9,805 nucleotides of DNA, from contig JAAZDZ010000344.1 of NCBI GenBank assembly GCA_012512545.1, positions 1 to 9,805 on the forward strand. Direction: 5' to 3'. The notes under the pieces were generated by a model, which was given only the letters and a program-made list of their open reading frames with translations, was not told where the DNA came from and did no database searches. Positions 1 to 4,816 of the stretch are shown here, one piece after another. This DNA comes from Alcaligenaceae bacterium. Lineage in GTDB: Bacteria > Pseudomonadota > Gammaproteobacteria > Burkholderiales > Burkholderiaceae_B. Position 1 is the stretch's first letter. Each line of letters opens with the position of its first letter. Made by a program: the position numbers and the translations under genes.

Positions 1-1506
1 CGCCAGGGCCAACCAAAGTAAATCCGTGCTCTCCTCATTTTCACAGCATAGCCAATAACATTCCCCGTTCACCACGCCGCCGTCGGTATCAATCCAGAAA
101 ACAGGCTTGTCAGAAATATCGGGAAAGACCAACTTTGGCGCCGACCAAGCTGACGGGTCTTGCGGCACCCAGAGTTCAAACCAGTTACGGCCAGCGTCGA
201 GTACATAAGTGCGGGCTTCAAGTATGTCCCTGTGTCGTTCTAGATAGAGTGCGGCCTTTGGATACAAGCTGAGGTCGATTGCATATCGACGACCGTCGAC
301 GACCGTATGGGGGTATAGAATTTCCTTTCTATGCTTCGGATTATTAGGAAGTGTTGCACGGAAGCGACGGGCGCAATGCCGGGTCAGGAGAGGTCTCAAT
401 AGCTCTGGCCGCCCTTCGGGGATATCGTTCCAATCACTCCGAATAAACACCTTATCTGCTGTGGATTTCACACCTACGCGGATTTTTCCAATATGTCGAA
501 ACGTCTGCCATGTATTTGACTCAACGGTTGTGAGCCAAATAGCGGTAGCAGCTGTGCCCACACACCACACACCTTTCGGGTCATCACCATTATTCAGTGA
601 GCCGTGTCGTACGCGGAACCGGCGTCCATCAGCAACCTCAACCACCGTATCATCATCTGAATTCAGTGCAGCGAGTACCTCAGCACACTGCGATTGTGCG
701 GGGTCTTTTGTTTCGTAAATCGTCGAGAAGGCGATGTTTCGGGTATGGGAGTATTGCGGGTTCCTTATCCCTTTCGCTAACAGGACTGAAGGTAGAACCG
801 CGGCATCAAATAGCTTGGTGTCCCCTAAATCCCATGCATGAAGAATCTGGAATCTCGAAAGCAATGCTTGACGCACGGCTTCTCCAGATTTTGTAGTCAT
901 GAACCTATTGGAGGTGATGATACCGGTTACGCCGCCAATAGCGAGCACCTTTGAGATGCCCAGCAAGAAGGGATAGTAGAGGTCAACACGCCCTGTTAAG
1001 CCAAAGCTCTGCGCGAGTATTTTGGCTTGGCCGGCCCCCAGAATTTGTGTACGCACATACGGCGGATTAGCGATTACCAAGTGGAATGGCTCTTGTTCGC
1101 TATCGGAAAACAAATCACTCCCCTTCAAGGCCAGAACGTGCTCGAGGAAGTCATTTTGCTCTATATGGAGCGGGAGGCCGGTAAAAGCCTTTGCAAGCCG
1201 TGTCGTGGCAATTTGAATAGCGTCGGCGTCGGTGTCGTAACCCCAGACCTCGACCCGCTCGAGAGCATCGTCAGGTAAACATTTCAGTAGGGCATGAAGT
1301 AGGGCACCATCCCCGACAGCGGGGTCGAGAACACGGATAATACCTGTCTCCGGCAGTTCTGCCGCTTCCAAAATATTCTCGGCCACGAAGGCGGCCAGAT
1401 CTGACGGCGTATATGTTGCCCCCGTAAGCTTATGGGCTTCTACGTTGCTGTAACGCGCACTCAGTTCAGGTACATCTGGCTCTATTAAGCTACTCATAGT
1501 CATCAT
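1..1506 (-). CDS. N6-adenine-type DNA methyltransferase (Eco57I/TaqI-like), partial at left edge
   Basis: The minus strand is open from ATG at 1506 to the window edge, 502 codons with no stop; the C-terminus lies outside. By family it transfers a methyl group from S-adenosylmethionine to an adenine in a DNA target, as the modification half of a restriction-modification system or as an orphan methylase. Visible motifs in order: TYTPSDLA (about residues 31-38, motif X style), VLDPAVGDG (59-67, SAM-binding motif I), VWGYDTDAD (87-95, motif II) and IANPPY (145-150, catalytic motif IV). GRVDLYYPFLLG and IITSNRF follow. Residues from about 250 on look like a target-recognition region. There is no Shine-Dalgarno sequence. 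ATGs at 1503 and 1497 are in-frame alternatives, and a TACTAT -10-like box sits 3 nt upstream, so the mRNA may be leaderless. A partner nuclease could lie to the left. The class is clear; the target sequence cannot be told. Confidence 0.9.
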   Translation of the reverse strand, partial: MMTMSSLIEPDVPELSARYSNVEAHKLTGATYTPSDLAAFVAENILEAAELPETGIIRVLDPAVGDGALLHALLKCLPDDALERVEVWGYDTDADAIQIATTRLAKAFTGLPLHIEQNDFLEHVLALKGSDLFSDSEQEPFHLVIANPPYVRTQILGAGQAKILAQSFGLTGRVDLYYPFLLGISKVLAIGGVTGIITSNRFMTTKSGEAVRQALLSRFQILHAWDLGDTKLFDAAVLPSVLLAKGIRNPQYSHTRNIAFSTIYETKDPAQSQCAEVLAALNSDDDTVVEVADGRRFRVRHGSLNNGDDPKGVWCVGTAATAIWLTTVESNTWQTFRHIGKIRVGVKSTADKVFIRSDWNDIPEGRPELLRPLLTRHCARRFRATLPNNPKHRKEILYPHTVVDGRRYAIDLSLYPKAALYLERHRDILEARTYVLDAGRNWFELWVPQDPSAWSAPKLVFPDISDKPVFWIDTDGGVVNGECYWLCCENEESTDLLWLALA

Positions 1507-1509
1507 TCT

Positions 1510-1515
1510 ATAGTA
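1510..1515 (-). promoter_or_regulatory. possible -10 box for the methyltransferase
   Basis: TACTAT reads on the minus strand 3 nt before the first ATG of the methyltransferase, so transcription would start at or just inside the start codons. This fits the missing ribosome binding site. No convincing -35 box is seen at normal spacing, which keeps this tentative. Confidence 0.3.
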
Positions 1516-1588
1516 TGGGCATAATTTTGCCTAAGGCGTGCGCGAAATAGCCCCCCGTTCGCGGCGTGGCTCGGGACGTTGCATGCAT

Positions 1589-1725
1589 CGGTATGTTAAC
1601 GGTTCTGACGCCCTTGGCTTGGTATTGTGCGTACATTTGTCATATCACTTTTGGTCATTCGCATTATTTCGGACAGAGCAGCCGACTAGAAAGAAAGGCG
1701 ACGTTATGGGCAAGAAAACCGTTAA
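1589..1725 (+). pseudogene. brnT: decayed BrnT-family toxin, C-terminal half
   Basis: BrnT is a small ribonuclease toxin neutralised by BrnA. Its C-terminal half can be read here in two frames. Frame A from 1589 gives HRYVNGSDALGLVL-like residues, matching the usual RYV...DALGRVLVV strand of the family. About 1640-1660 the reading moves to the next frame, giving VIRIISDRAAD (1654-1686), a stop TAG at 1687-1689, then KERRRYGQENR and TAA at 1723-1725. IRIISxR...ERRxY is the BrnT signature tail. The N-terminal half is not recognisable upstream. The remnant overlaps the start of the next gene by 20 nt, the normal brnT-brnA arrangement. It cannot make a working toxin: one frameshift, one nonsense codon, and no N-terminus. 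Recognition rests on remembered family motifs. Confidence 0.65.
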
Positions 1726-2062
1726 GCAGGAAGTGGATCTGGCCAAGCTGCCTCCCTTGAGCGACAAGCAAAAGGCCGAGCTGGCGGCATTGGCGACGCG
1801 CCCGGAAAAAGATATCGACTACAGCGATATGCCGCCGTTGTCGGCCGATTTTTGGAAGAGTGCCGAACGGGGCAAGTTCTACAAGCCGACAAAGACTTCG
1901 ACCACCGTGCGCATCGACTCGGATGTCCTGACTTGACTGCGTTCGCAGGGTAAAGGCTACCAATCGCGCATCAATGAGATTCGGCGGGACATGCTCGAAT
2001 CACTGAGCCACCAAGCGTCAGAGCGCCTACGTAGCCAAGCTGTGGGAGAGAGTTATGTATAA
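1706..2062 (+). pseudogene. brnA: BrnA-family antitoxin interrupted by TGA
   Basis: BrnA antitoxins bind BrnT and repress their own operon through a C-terminal ribbon-helix-helix-like domain. ATG at 1706 is preceded by a purine-rich stretch (AAAGAAAGG). The reading gives MGKKTVKQEV, then IDYSDMPPLSADFW and TTVRIDSDVLT, the order usual for BrnA. TGA at 1934-1936 then stops the protein after 76 residues. The same frame continues beyond the stop with LRSQGKGYQSRINEI and RRDMLESL, to TAA at 2060-2062. Family members normally have Trp at the stopped position (DVLxWL), so one TGG-to-TGA change explains the break. The last codons overlap the start of the following gene, suggesting that the two were once translationally coupled. 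The 76-residue product lacks most of the DNA-binding fold, so function is doubtful unless TGA is read through. Confidence 0.8.
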
Positions 2063-2327
2063 AGTTGGATTACCACTCTGGAAGACGGCGGCGCGCCTGG
2101 GGGTGCCGGTTTCTTTGCGCATCGACGTTCGTCACGATAGTGAAGTCAATGTATTCATCGCCACCAGCCCCGACCTGAACGGGCTGATTGTCGAAGCGAC
2201 GACCATCGAAGATCTCATTCGTGAAACCAACGGTGCGGTAGAAATGCTGATGGAAGAGCTGGTTCACGGATCACCAAAAGCCCCCGAGGCATGGTTCAAC
2301 TTCCACGGGGTGCAGGCTAGCGCGTGA
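2055..2327 (+). CDS. DUF1902/HicB-like antitoxin
   Basis: This 90-residue protein starts at ATG 2055 behind a good ribosome binding site (GGGAGAGAG, about 2044-2052) and overlaps the end of the broken brnA. Residues about 18-65 carry a HicB-type fold: RIDVRHDSEVNVFIATSPDL (about 22-41), then GLIVEATTIEDLI, a beta-strand and helix pattern shared by DUF1902 and HicB antitoxins. Such proteins neutralise HicA, an mRNA-cleaving toxin. Here the next reading frame, starting at GTG 2324 over the stop codon, is only the first part of a HicA, so the antitoxin has lost its local partner. The gene itself looks intact. It could still protect against a HicA elsewhere in the genome or regulate its own promoter; neither is shown by the sequence. 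Confidence 0.75.
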   Translation: MYKVGLPLWKTAARLGVPVSLRIDVRHDSEVNVFIATSPDLNGLIVEATTIEDLIRETNGAVEMLMEELVHGSPKAPEAWFNFHGVQASA

Positions 2328-2398
2328 ACGGATATTACGATAGTGTTATTGCCGTGCTCAAGAAGCACGGCACACTGCCAACCAAATCCACGCCCTAA
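2324..2398 (+). pseudogene. hicA: HicA-family toxin, truncated to its first residues
   Basis: GTG at 2324 overlaps the stop of the HicB-like gene (GTGA), the usual translational coupling of hicBA operons. The first 16 residues read VNGYYDSVIAVLKKHG, a close match to the HicA start pattern (NGYYxxVIxxLxxHG). After that the reading becomes TLPTKSTP and stops at TAA 2396-2398, 24 residues in all; HicA is normally about 60-80. The GSH motif with the catalytic histidine and the double-stranded-RNA-binding-like remainder are absent, so this is a dead toxin fragment left by a deletion. Confidence 0.6.
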
Positions 2399-2421
2399 AT
2401 CCACCTTTCTGACGGCGACCC

Positions 2422-2577
2422 TTAATGGTCTTTGAGAGCGCCCTTCCCCGGTTTCCGACTCGGGATGGGGCTGATCTTATTCGTTCCAGACTCAGTACCT
2501 TGCGGCTGCTGGCCTTCGACACCATGCCCTGGCATTTGGCGTCGCGGCTTTTTAGGGGGCTTGCCTCTCTTGTCCAT
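2422..2577 (-). CDS. small basic hypothetical protein (51 residues)
   Basis: A short minus-strand gene starts at ATG 2577 with a near-perfect ribosome binding site (GGAGGT, 5 nt before the ATG) and ends at TAA 2422-2424. The 51 residues are rich in Lys, Arg, Pro, Gly and Gln: MDKRGKPPKKPRRQ at the start and PSRKPGKGALKDH at the end. The charge pattern predicts a disordered nucleic-acid-binding or ribosome-associated peptide, but no family is recognised. It runs opposite to the TA remnants around it and lies between the broken hicA and a gene-poor stretch. The strong start signal is the main reason to believe it is translated. Confidence 0.5.
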   Translation of the reverse strand: MDKRGKPPKKPRRQMPGHGVEGQQPQGTESGTNKISPIPSRKPGKGALKDH

Positions 2578-2749
2578 ATTGACCTCCGTTGGTCGTAGGC
2601 GGCTGCGGCGAATTCACTGCAGCCCGCTGTTCAGCTTATGCCTATTTTTGGGCATTTGCACTCTTTTCCGACCCGGCCAACCAAAATTTACCGACACCTC
2701 GCTGACCCACGCCCTGATTGCTTGCGCCCATGTTAAGTCCCATACCACT

Positions 2750-2774
2750 CCCGACAGGTACTATTCCTGTCGGG
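2750..2774. repeat. perfect 9-bp inverted repeat (hairpin or operator)
   Basis: CCCGACAGG at 2750-2758 and CCTGTCGGG at 2766-2774 are exact reverse complements around a 7-nt loop, TACTATT. No T-run follows on either strand, so it is not an ordinary intrinsic terminator. It sits 20 nt before the short reading frame at 2795, where a 5'-UTR hairpin or an operator would be placed. Confidence 0.7.
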
Positions 2775-2917
2775 CCATCAAGCGAGGCGATTCAATGAAA
2801 GTGGGCTACCTTATCCCCGCGCCACCCCGGCACCCAGAAATTCTATCTCACCCCATCCATCCACCCTGGCCGTAAGGCGCTGTGTCGCAGCATTCAAGGA
2901 AAATCGATTACGAAATT

Positions 2918-2926
2918 TGCTATCAT
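2918..2926 (+). promoter_or_regulatory. possible extended -10 promoter for the CcdA-like gene
   Basis: TGCTATCAT fits the extended -10 pattern (TG-N-TATAAT with one mismatch) and lies about 90 nt before the ATG at 3019. No good -35 box is seen, as is common for extended -10 promoters. Confidence 0.3.
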
Positions 2927-3018
2927 TTTCCACAACAACACCCGCCACACTTCAGGCCGCAGCATCAGCGCCGGTACAGTGCTCCCAGGGCGGGTTTCTC
3001 TTTTCTCGTGAGGGTTCT

Positions 3019-3261
3019 ATGCAGCGTGACGTTCCAGCGCCCAATAACGCATCCATCAACGAGGGCCGACCTACAGTCCACAATAGGCAGCCGCAGGCCC
3101 AAGCATCAGGTGTCAGCCGAGCAGAAATGGCAGAGGCTGTGCAGTCAGACCCACGCGGCATGGCTGAGCGTTGGTTGGCCGAAAACGACGAAGCGCTGAG
3201 AAGCTCCAACGATTTCGTAGAAAAGCACGGCCTGCCCCTGGCAAAGTATCGAAGGTTCTGA
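3019..3261 (+). CDS. CcdA-like antitoxin with degenerate N-terminus, no CcdB partner
   Basis: The start is taken as ATG 3019, with GAGGG 6 nt upstream, giving 80 residues. The last 30 or so, AERWLAENDEALRSSNDFVE then KHGLPLAKYRRF, match the toxin-binding tail of CcdA antitoxins (WxxEN..AI...N..VE..GLPLARYRxF). CcdA normally holds a ribbon-helix-helix DNA-binding domain in front of this tail. Here that part reads NNASINEGRPTVHNRQPQAQ and is not recognisable; SIN is typical, but the following ADL-like residues lie in a neighbouring frame (RADLQ at about 3064), which suggests compensating frameshifts. No CcdB gyrase poison follows; the next 120 bases hold only the parDE promoter region. It is probably a decayed orphan antitoxin that may still bind CcdB through its tail. 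An in-frame ATG at 2917 is less likely. Confidence 0.55.
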   Translation: MQRDVPAPNNASINEGRPTVHNRQPQAQASGVSRAEMAEAVQSDPRGMAERWLAENDEALRSSNDFVEKHGLPLAKYRRF

Positions 3262-3320
3262 CGCCCCTTCATTCAGCCATCTTGGGTGCTGCACATGCAG
3301 ACATTGCAGCCTGAAAGTAG

Positions 3321-3358
3321 CGTCAAAGAAATGACGATTTACCAATAAGTAATATAAA
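3321..3358 (+). promoter_or_regulatory. parDE promoter with overlapping inverted-repeat operator
   Basis: A -35-like ATGACG (3331-3336), a 16-nt spacer and TATAAA (3353-3358) form a plausible sigma70 promoter just upstream of parD. An inverted repeat CGTCA (3321-3325), 6 nt, TGACG (3332-3336) overlaps the -35 box. That is where a ribbon-helix-helix antitoxin or the ParDE complex would bind to repress its own operon. Confidence 0.45.
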
Positions 3359-3384
3359 ATGGTAGAACCGTAAGGAGAGAACCC

Positions 3385-3630
3385 ATGCGAAACACATCCG
3401 TATCCCTCGGGCAGCACTTCACCCGCTTTATTGAATCCCAAGTTCAGGGCGGGCGCTATGGCTCTGCAAGCGATGTCGTCCGGGCGGGGCTGCGGCTCTT
3501 GGAAGAACACGAAACGAAGGTCAAGGCGCTGCAAGACGCGCTGAACGCGGGTCTTGAATCCGGCGAGCCGCGCCCCTTCGACTTTGAGGCTTTTAAGGCT
3601 CGCAAACGCGCAGGGCACGAAGCCCAATGA
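3385..3630 (+). CDS. parD: ParD-family antitoxin
   Basis: This 81-residue antitoxin starts at ATG 3385 after a strong AAGGAGAG ribosome binding site (3372-3379). Residues 1-45 form a CopG/ParD ribbon-helix-helix: MRNTSVSLGQHFTRFIESQV, then GGRYGSASDVVRAGLRLLEE, the standard ParD signature for DNA binding and dimerisation. The C-terminal part (about 46-81, ending FDFEAFKARKRAGHEAQ) is the flexible tail that wraps the ParE toxin. The stop overlaps the start of parE by 4 nt (ATGA, 3627-3630), showing translational coupling. The length is normal for the family and all parts look intact. It should repress its own promoter, where an inverted repeat overlaps the -35 box. Confidence 0.93.
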   Translation: MRNTSVSLGQHFTRFIESQVQGGRYGSASDVVRAGLRLLEEHETKVKALQDALNAGLESGEPRPFDFEAFKARKRAGHEAQ

Positions 3631-3911
3631 AAGCTGTTGCGTTCTCGCCCGCAGCAGAAGCCGACCTTGGCGAGATTTGGGACTACACCGCCGATAGGTG
3701 GGGACCAGACCAAGCCGACAGCTACACCGACGCGATTCGGGATACCTGCTATGCGTTGGCTAAAGGAACAAAGCAAGGCCGTCCCTCAGTGCTGCCGAGC
3801 TTTCAAAAATACCTGTGCGGTTCGCATGCGGTCTATTTCTTGGACTACGCCGACTGCTTGGACGTTATCCGTATCCTGCACCAACGGCAGGACGCAGAAC
3901 AGCACTTGTAG
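3627..3911 (+). CDS. parE: ParE/RelE-superfamily toxin
   Basis: This 94-residue toxin starts within the parD stop codon. ParE proteins usually poison DNA gyrase, whereas RelE relatives cleave mRNA; this sequence is of the ParE type. FSPAAEADLGEIWDYTADRW (6-25) is the N-terminal helix hairpin, GRPSVLPSFQKYLCGSHAVY (about 52-71) the central sheet, and IRILHQRQDAEQHL (81-94) the canonical ParE ending (VLHQRMD..RHL). It is the only TA pair in the window with both partners whole, so it may stabilise this accessory region by post-segregational killing. Decayed brnT sequence follows directly. Confidence 0.92.
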   Translation: MKAVAFSPAAEADLGEIWDYTADRWGPDQADSYTDAIRDTCYALAKGTKQGRPSVLPSFQKYLCGSHAVYFLDYADCLDVIRILHQRQDAEQHL

Positions 3912-3953
3912 GACGCAAAATCCAGAAGCGGCGCAGGGCGCTGCACGGGCATC

Positions 3954-4135
3954 ATGCAGTACCTAACCATAGATACGGTATTCTGCGCGTCAATGGTTAT
4001 TGATGCGGGTGGCCTTGCCTATTCCGCTGTCCTGTATGTGGTCTACACCGTCCGACATGAGGACACGATCCGCCTTATCTCTGCGAGGAAAGCCAATGCC
4101 GACGAAAGAAAAAATATCGTGAAGCGAACTCTTGA
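3954..4135 (+). pseudogene. brnT: BrnT-family toxin remnant, C-terminal half, frame-disrupted end
   Basis: From 3954 the frame reads MQYLTIDTVFCASMVI and later VLYVVYTVRHEDTIRLISAR then KANADERK. The YTVRxxxxIRLISARKAxxxER pattern is the BrnT C-terminal signature. The frame then runs into the antitoxin without a stop. If one A is added to the run at 4109-4114, the toxin would instead end normally as ERKKYREANS with TGA at 4133-4135. The N-terminal 40 or so residues of a BrnT are not seen; the codons between 3912 and 3953 do not resemble one, so the gene was also cut at its 5' end next to parE. A functional toxin is not expected. Confidence 0.65.
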
Positions 4136-4415
4136 CCTCAAGAAACGGCCAAAGTTGAGCGCCGAGCAAAAGGCACGACTGGACGTCGCGGCTTCGATGT
4201 CAGATGAAAAGATCGACTACAGCGACGCGCCCGCTTTGCCTGATGCGGCCTGGGTGAAAGCGGCAGAGCAGCTACCGCACACCAAGAAGCAAATCACGCT
4301 TCGTATTGATGCTGACGTATTGGAGTTCTTCAAGGACACCGGCACGCGGTATCAGTCACGCATGAATGCCGTTTTGCGATCCTACGTTGAAGCGCACAAG
4401 GCTCACGTGAAATGA
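3954..4415 (+). CDS. brnA: BrnA-family antitoxin, open reading frame fused to the BrnT tail
   Basis: The 153-codon open frame joins a BrnT C-terminus (about residues 1-52) to an almost complete BrnA. The antitoxin part shows RTLDLKKRPKLSAEQKARLD, EKIDYSDAPALPDAAW and KQITLRIDADVLEFFKDTGT, followed by RYQSRMNAVLRSYVEAHK, the ribbon-helix-helix-like DNA-binding end. The only strong ribosome binding site (GAGGAAAG, 4085-4092) points to ATG 4096, which is one frame off and stops after eight codons at 4120-4122. GTG 4119 overlaps that stop (GTGA), so BrnA may be translated from there as 98 residues. Adding one A in the 4109-4114 run would give a normal 106-residue BrnA starting MPTKEKNIVKRTL. So this is either a real one-base deletion or a sequencing error in a homopolymer. 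Separate translation from GTG 4119 is more likely than use of the full fusion. Confidence 0.7.
   Translation: MQYLTIDTVFCASMVIDAGGLAYSAVLYVVYTVRHEDTIRLISARKANADERKNIVKRTLDLKKRPKLSAEQKARLDVAASMSDEKIDYSDAPALPDAAWVKAAEQLPHTKKQITLRIDADVLEFFKDTGTRYQSRMNAVLRSYVEAHKAHVK
4096..4122 (+). other. out-of-frame eight-codon ORF from the best ribosome binding site of brnA
   Basis: ATG 4096 has GAGGAAAG 3-10 nt upstream, better than any other start here, and reads MPTKEKIS before TGA 4120-4122. The stop overlaps GTG 4119 of the BrnA frame. It is most simply the original brnA start thrown out of frame by loss of one A from the run at 4109-4114. It could act by coupling: ribosomes ending here could restart at the GTG. 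Confidence 0.55.
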
Positions 4416-4520
4416 GTAGCGACCCGTACCGCCCCCGCCCTGCCGACGAGTAGGGACTGGCGGAACGGTGTGATCAACCGTGTCTAGCGAATGGACATCC
4501 CCCGTTTACGGGGTAGAGCC

Positions 4521-4557
4521 AAAAAAAAGCTGCCCCGAGCCTTGCGGGCTCGGGGCA
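4521..4557 (-). terminator. intrinsic terminator of the tRNA gene
   Basis: An 11-bp perfect GC-rich stem (TGCCCCGAGCC 4531-4541 with GGCTCGGGGCA 4547-4557, loop of 5) is followed on the minus strand by eight T (4521-4528 read in reverse). It lies just downstream of the tRNA in its own direction, so it ends that transcript. Confidence 0.92.
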
Positions 4558-4569
4558 ACTTGTATTCCT

Positions 4570-4646
4570 TGGTGGCGCATCCCTGATTCGAACAGGGGAC
4601 CTGCGGATTATGATTCCGTCGCTCTAACCGGCTGAGCTAATGCGCC
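4570..4646 (-). tRNA. tRNA with CAU anticodon (elongator Met, or Ile2)
   Basis: The 77-nt minus-strand gene folds into a full cloverleaf with encoded CCA (4570-4572): acceptor GGCGCAT/ATGCGCC, D arm GCTC/GAGC, anticodon loop ATCATAA with CAT, T arm CCCTG/CAGGG and loop TTCGAAT. The top pair of the anticodon stem is an A-C mismatch (27-43). CAU is read by initiator Met, elongator Met and, after lysidine modification, Ile2. The initiator is excluded because the first pair G1-C72 is matched and the three G-C pairs of the initiator anticodon stem are absent. Elongator Met and Ile2 cannot be separated with confidence by eye; Met is the default. tRNA genes are common borders of accessory DNA, and the left side here is clearly accessory. 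Confidence 0.95.
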
Positions 4647-4656
4647 AAAGAACGAA

Positions 4657-4685
4657 ACTATAACAAATGTTTTTTTTGAGTGCAA
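4657..4685 (-). promoter_or_regulatory. sigma70-type promoter of the tRNA gene
   Basis: On the minus strand TTGCAC (4685-4680), a 17-nt spacer with an A-tract, and TATAGT (4662-4657) form a near-consensus promoter ending 10 nt before the mature tRNA. Its position shows that the opposite-strand open frame from 4667 is not the true start of the next gene. Confidence 0.85.
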
Positions 4686-4716
4686 GCGGCAAAGGAATCC
4701 ATATAGCGGCGCGTCG

Positions 4717-4738
4717 TTTTGCTTTCATGAAAGCAAAA
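4717..4738. promoter_or_regulatory. perfect 22-bp palindrome upstream of the NaeI-like gene
   Basis: TTTTGCTTTCA (4717-4727) is followed at once by its exact reverse complement (4728-4738), with no spacer. A perfect 22-bp palindrome without a loop suits a dimeric repressor or activator site better than a terminator. It lies 79 nt before the likely start of the restriction gene and about 30 nt from the tRNA promoter, with TACTAT (4747-4752) just downstream as a possible -10. It may control the restriction gene. Confidence 0.7.
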
Positions 4739-4816
4739 GGCAAACGTACTATGCTTTCCGGCCTGCCCCGCTTTTCCAATCTGTTAAATTCCATACGGGC
4801 CACCACCATTTTTTTA

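Larger units (their letters stand above)
2578..3018. other. gene-poor stretch with palindromes and gene scraps
   Basis: I see no convincing gene in these 441 bases. The stretch holds an imperfect palindrome at 2638-2655 (ATGCC, 8 nt, GGCAT) and a strong 9-bp inverted repeat at 2750-2774. A 26-codon reading frame at 2795-2875 (MKVGYLIPAPPRHPE...) follows a weak GCGAGG ribosome binding site 8 nt away. An extended -10-like box lies at 2918-2926. The long plus-strand open frame through this stretch has no family signature and an odd composition. It looks like debris between TA modules rather than functional coding sequence. Confidence 0.5.

Noticed and set aside
283..303. Tandem CGACGACCGT
   Set aside because: Two copies inside the methyltransferase coding sequence, explained by codons for VVDGRR-like residues; not a repeat array. 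No CRISPR array is seen anywhere.
2432..2875. 147-codon plus-strand open frame
   Set aside because: Its start overlaps the end of a better-supported minus-strand gene, its composition is odd, and no family signature is seen. A faint resemblance of GQPKFTDTSLTHALIAC to an IS5-type transposase start is too short to call.
4412..4453. 13-codon frame overlapping the brnA stop (ATGA)
   Set aside because: MSSDPYRPRPADE then TAG is too short to judge. The overlap suggests the start of a lost third gene but nothing supports it.
4667..4816. N-terminal 50-codon extension of the NaeI-like protein
   Set aside because: It overlaps the tRNA promoter and the 22-bp palindrome and has no counterpart in NaeI.
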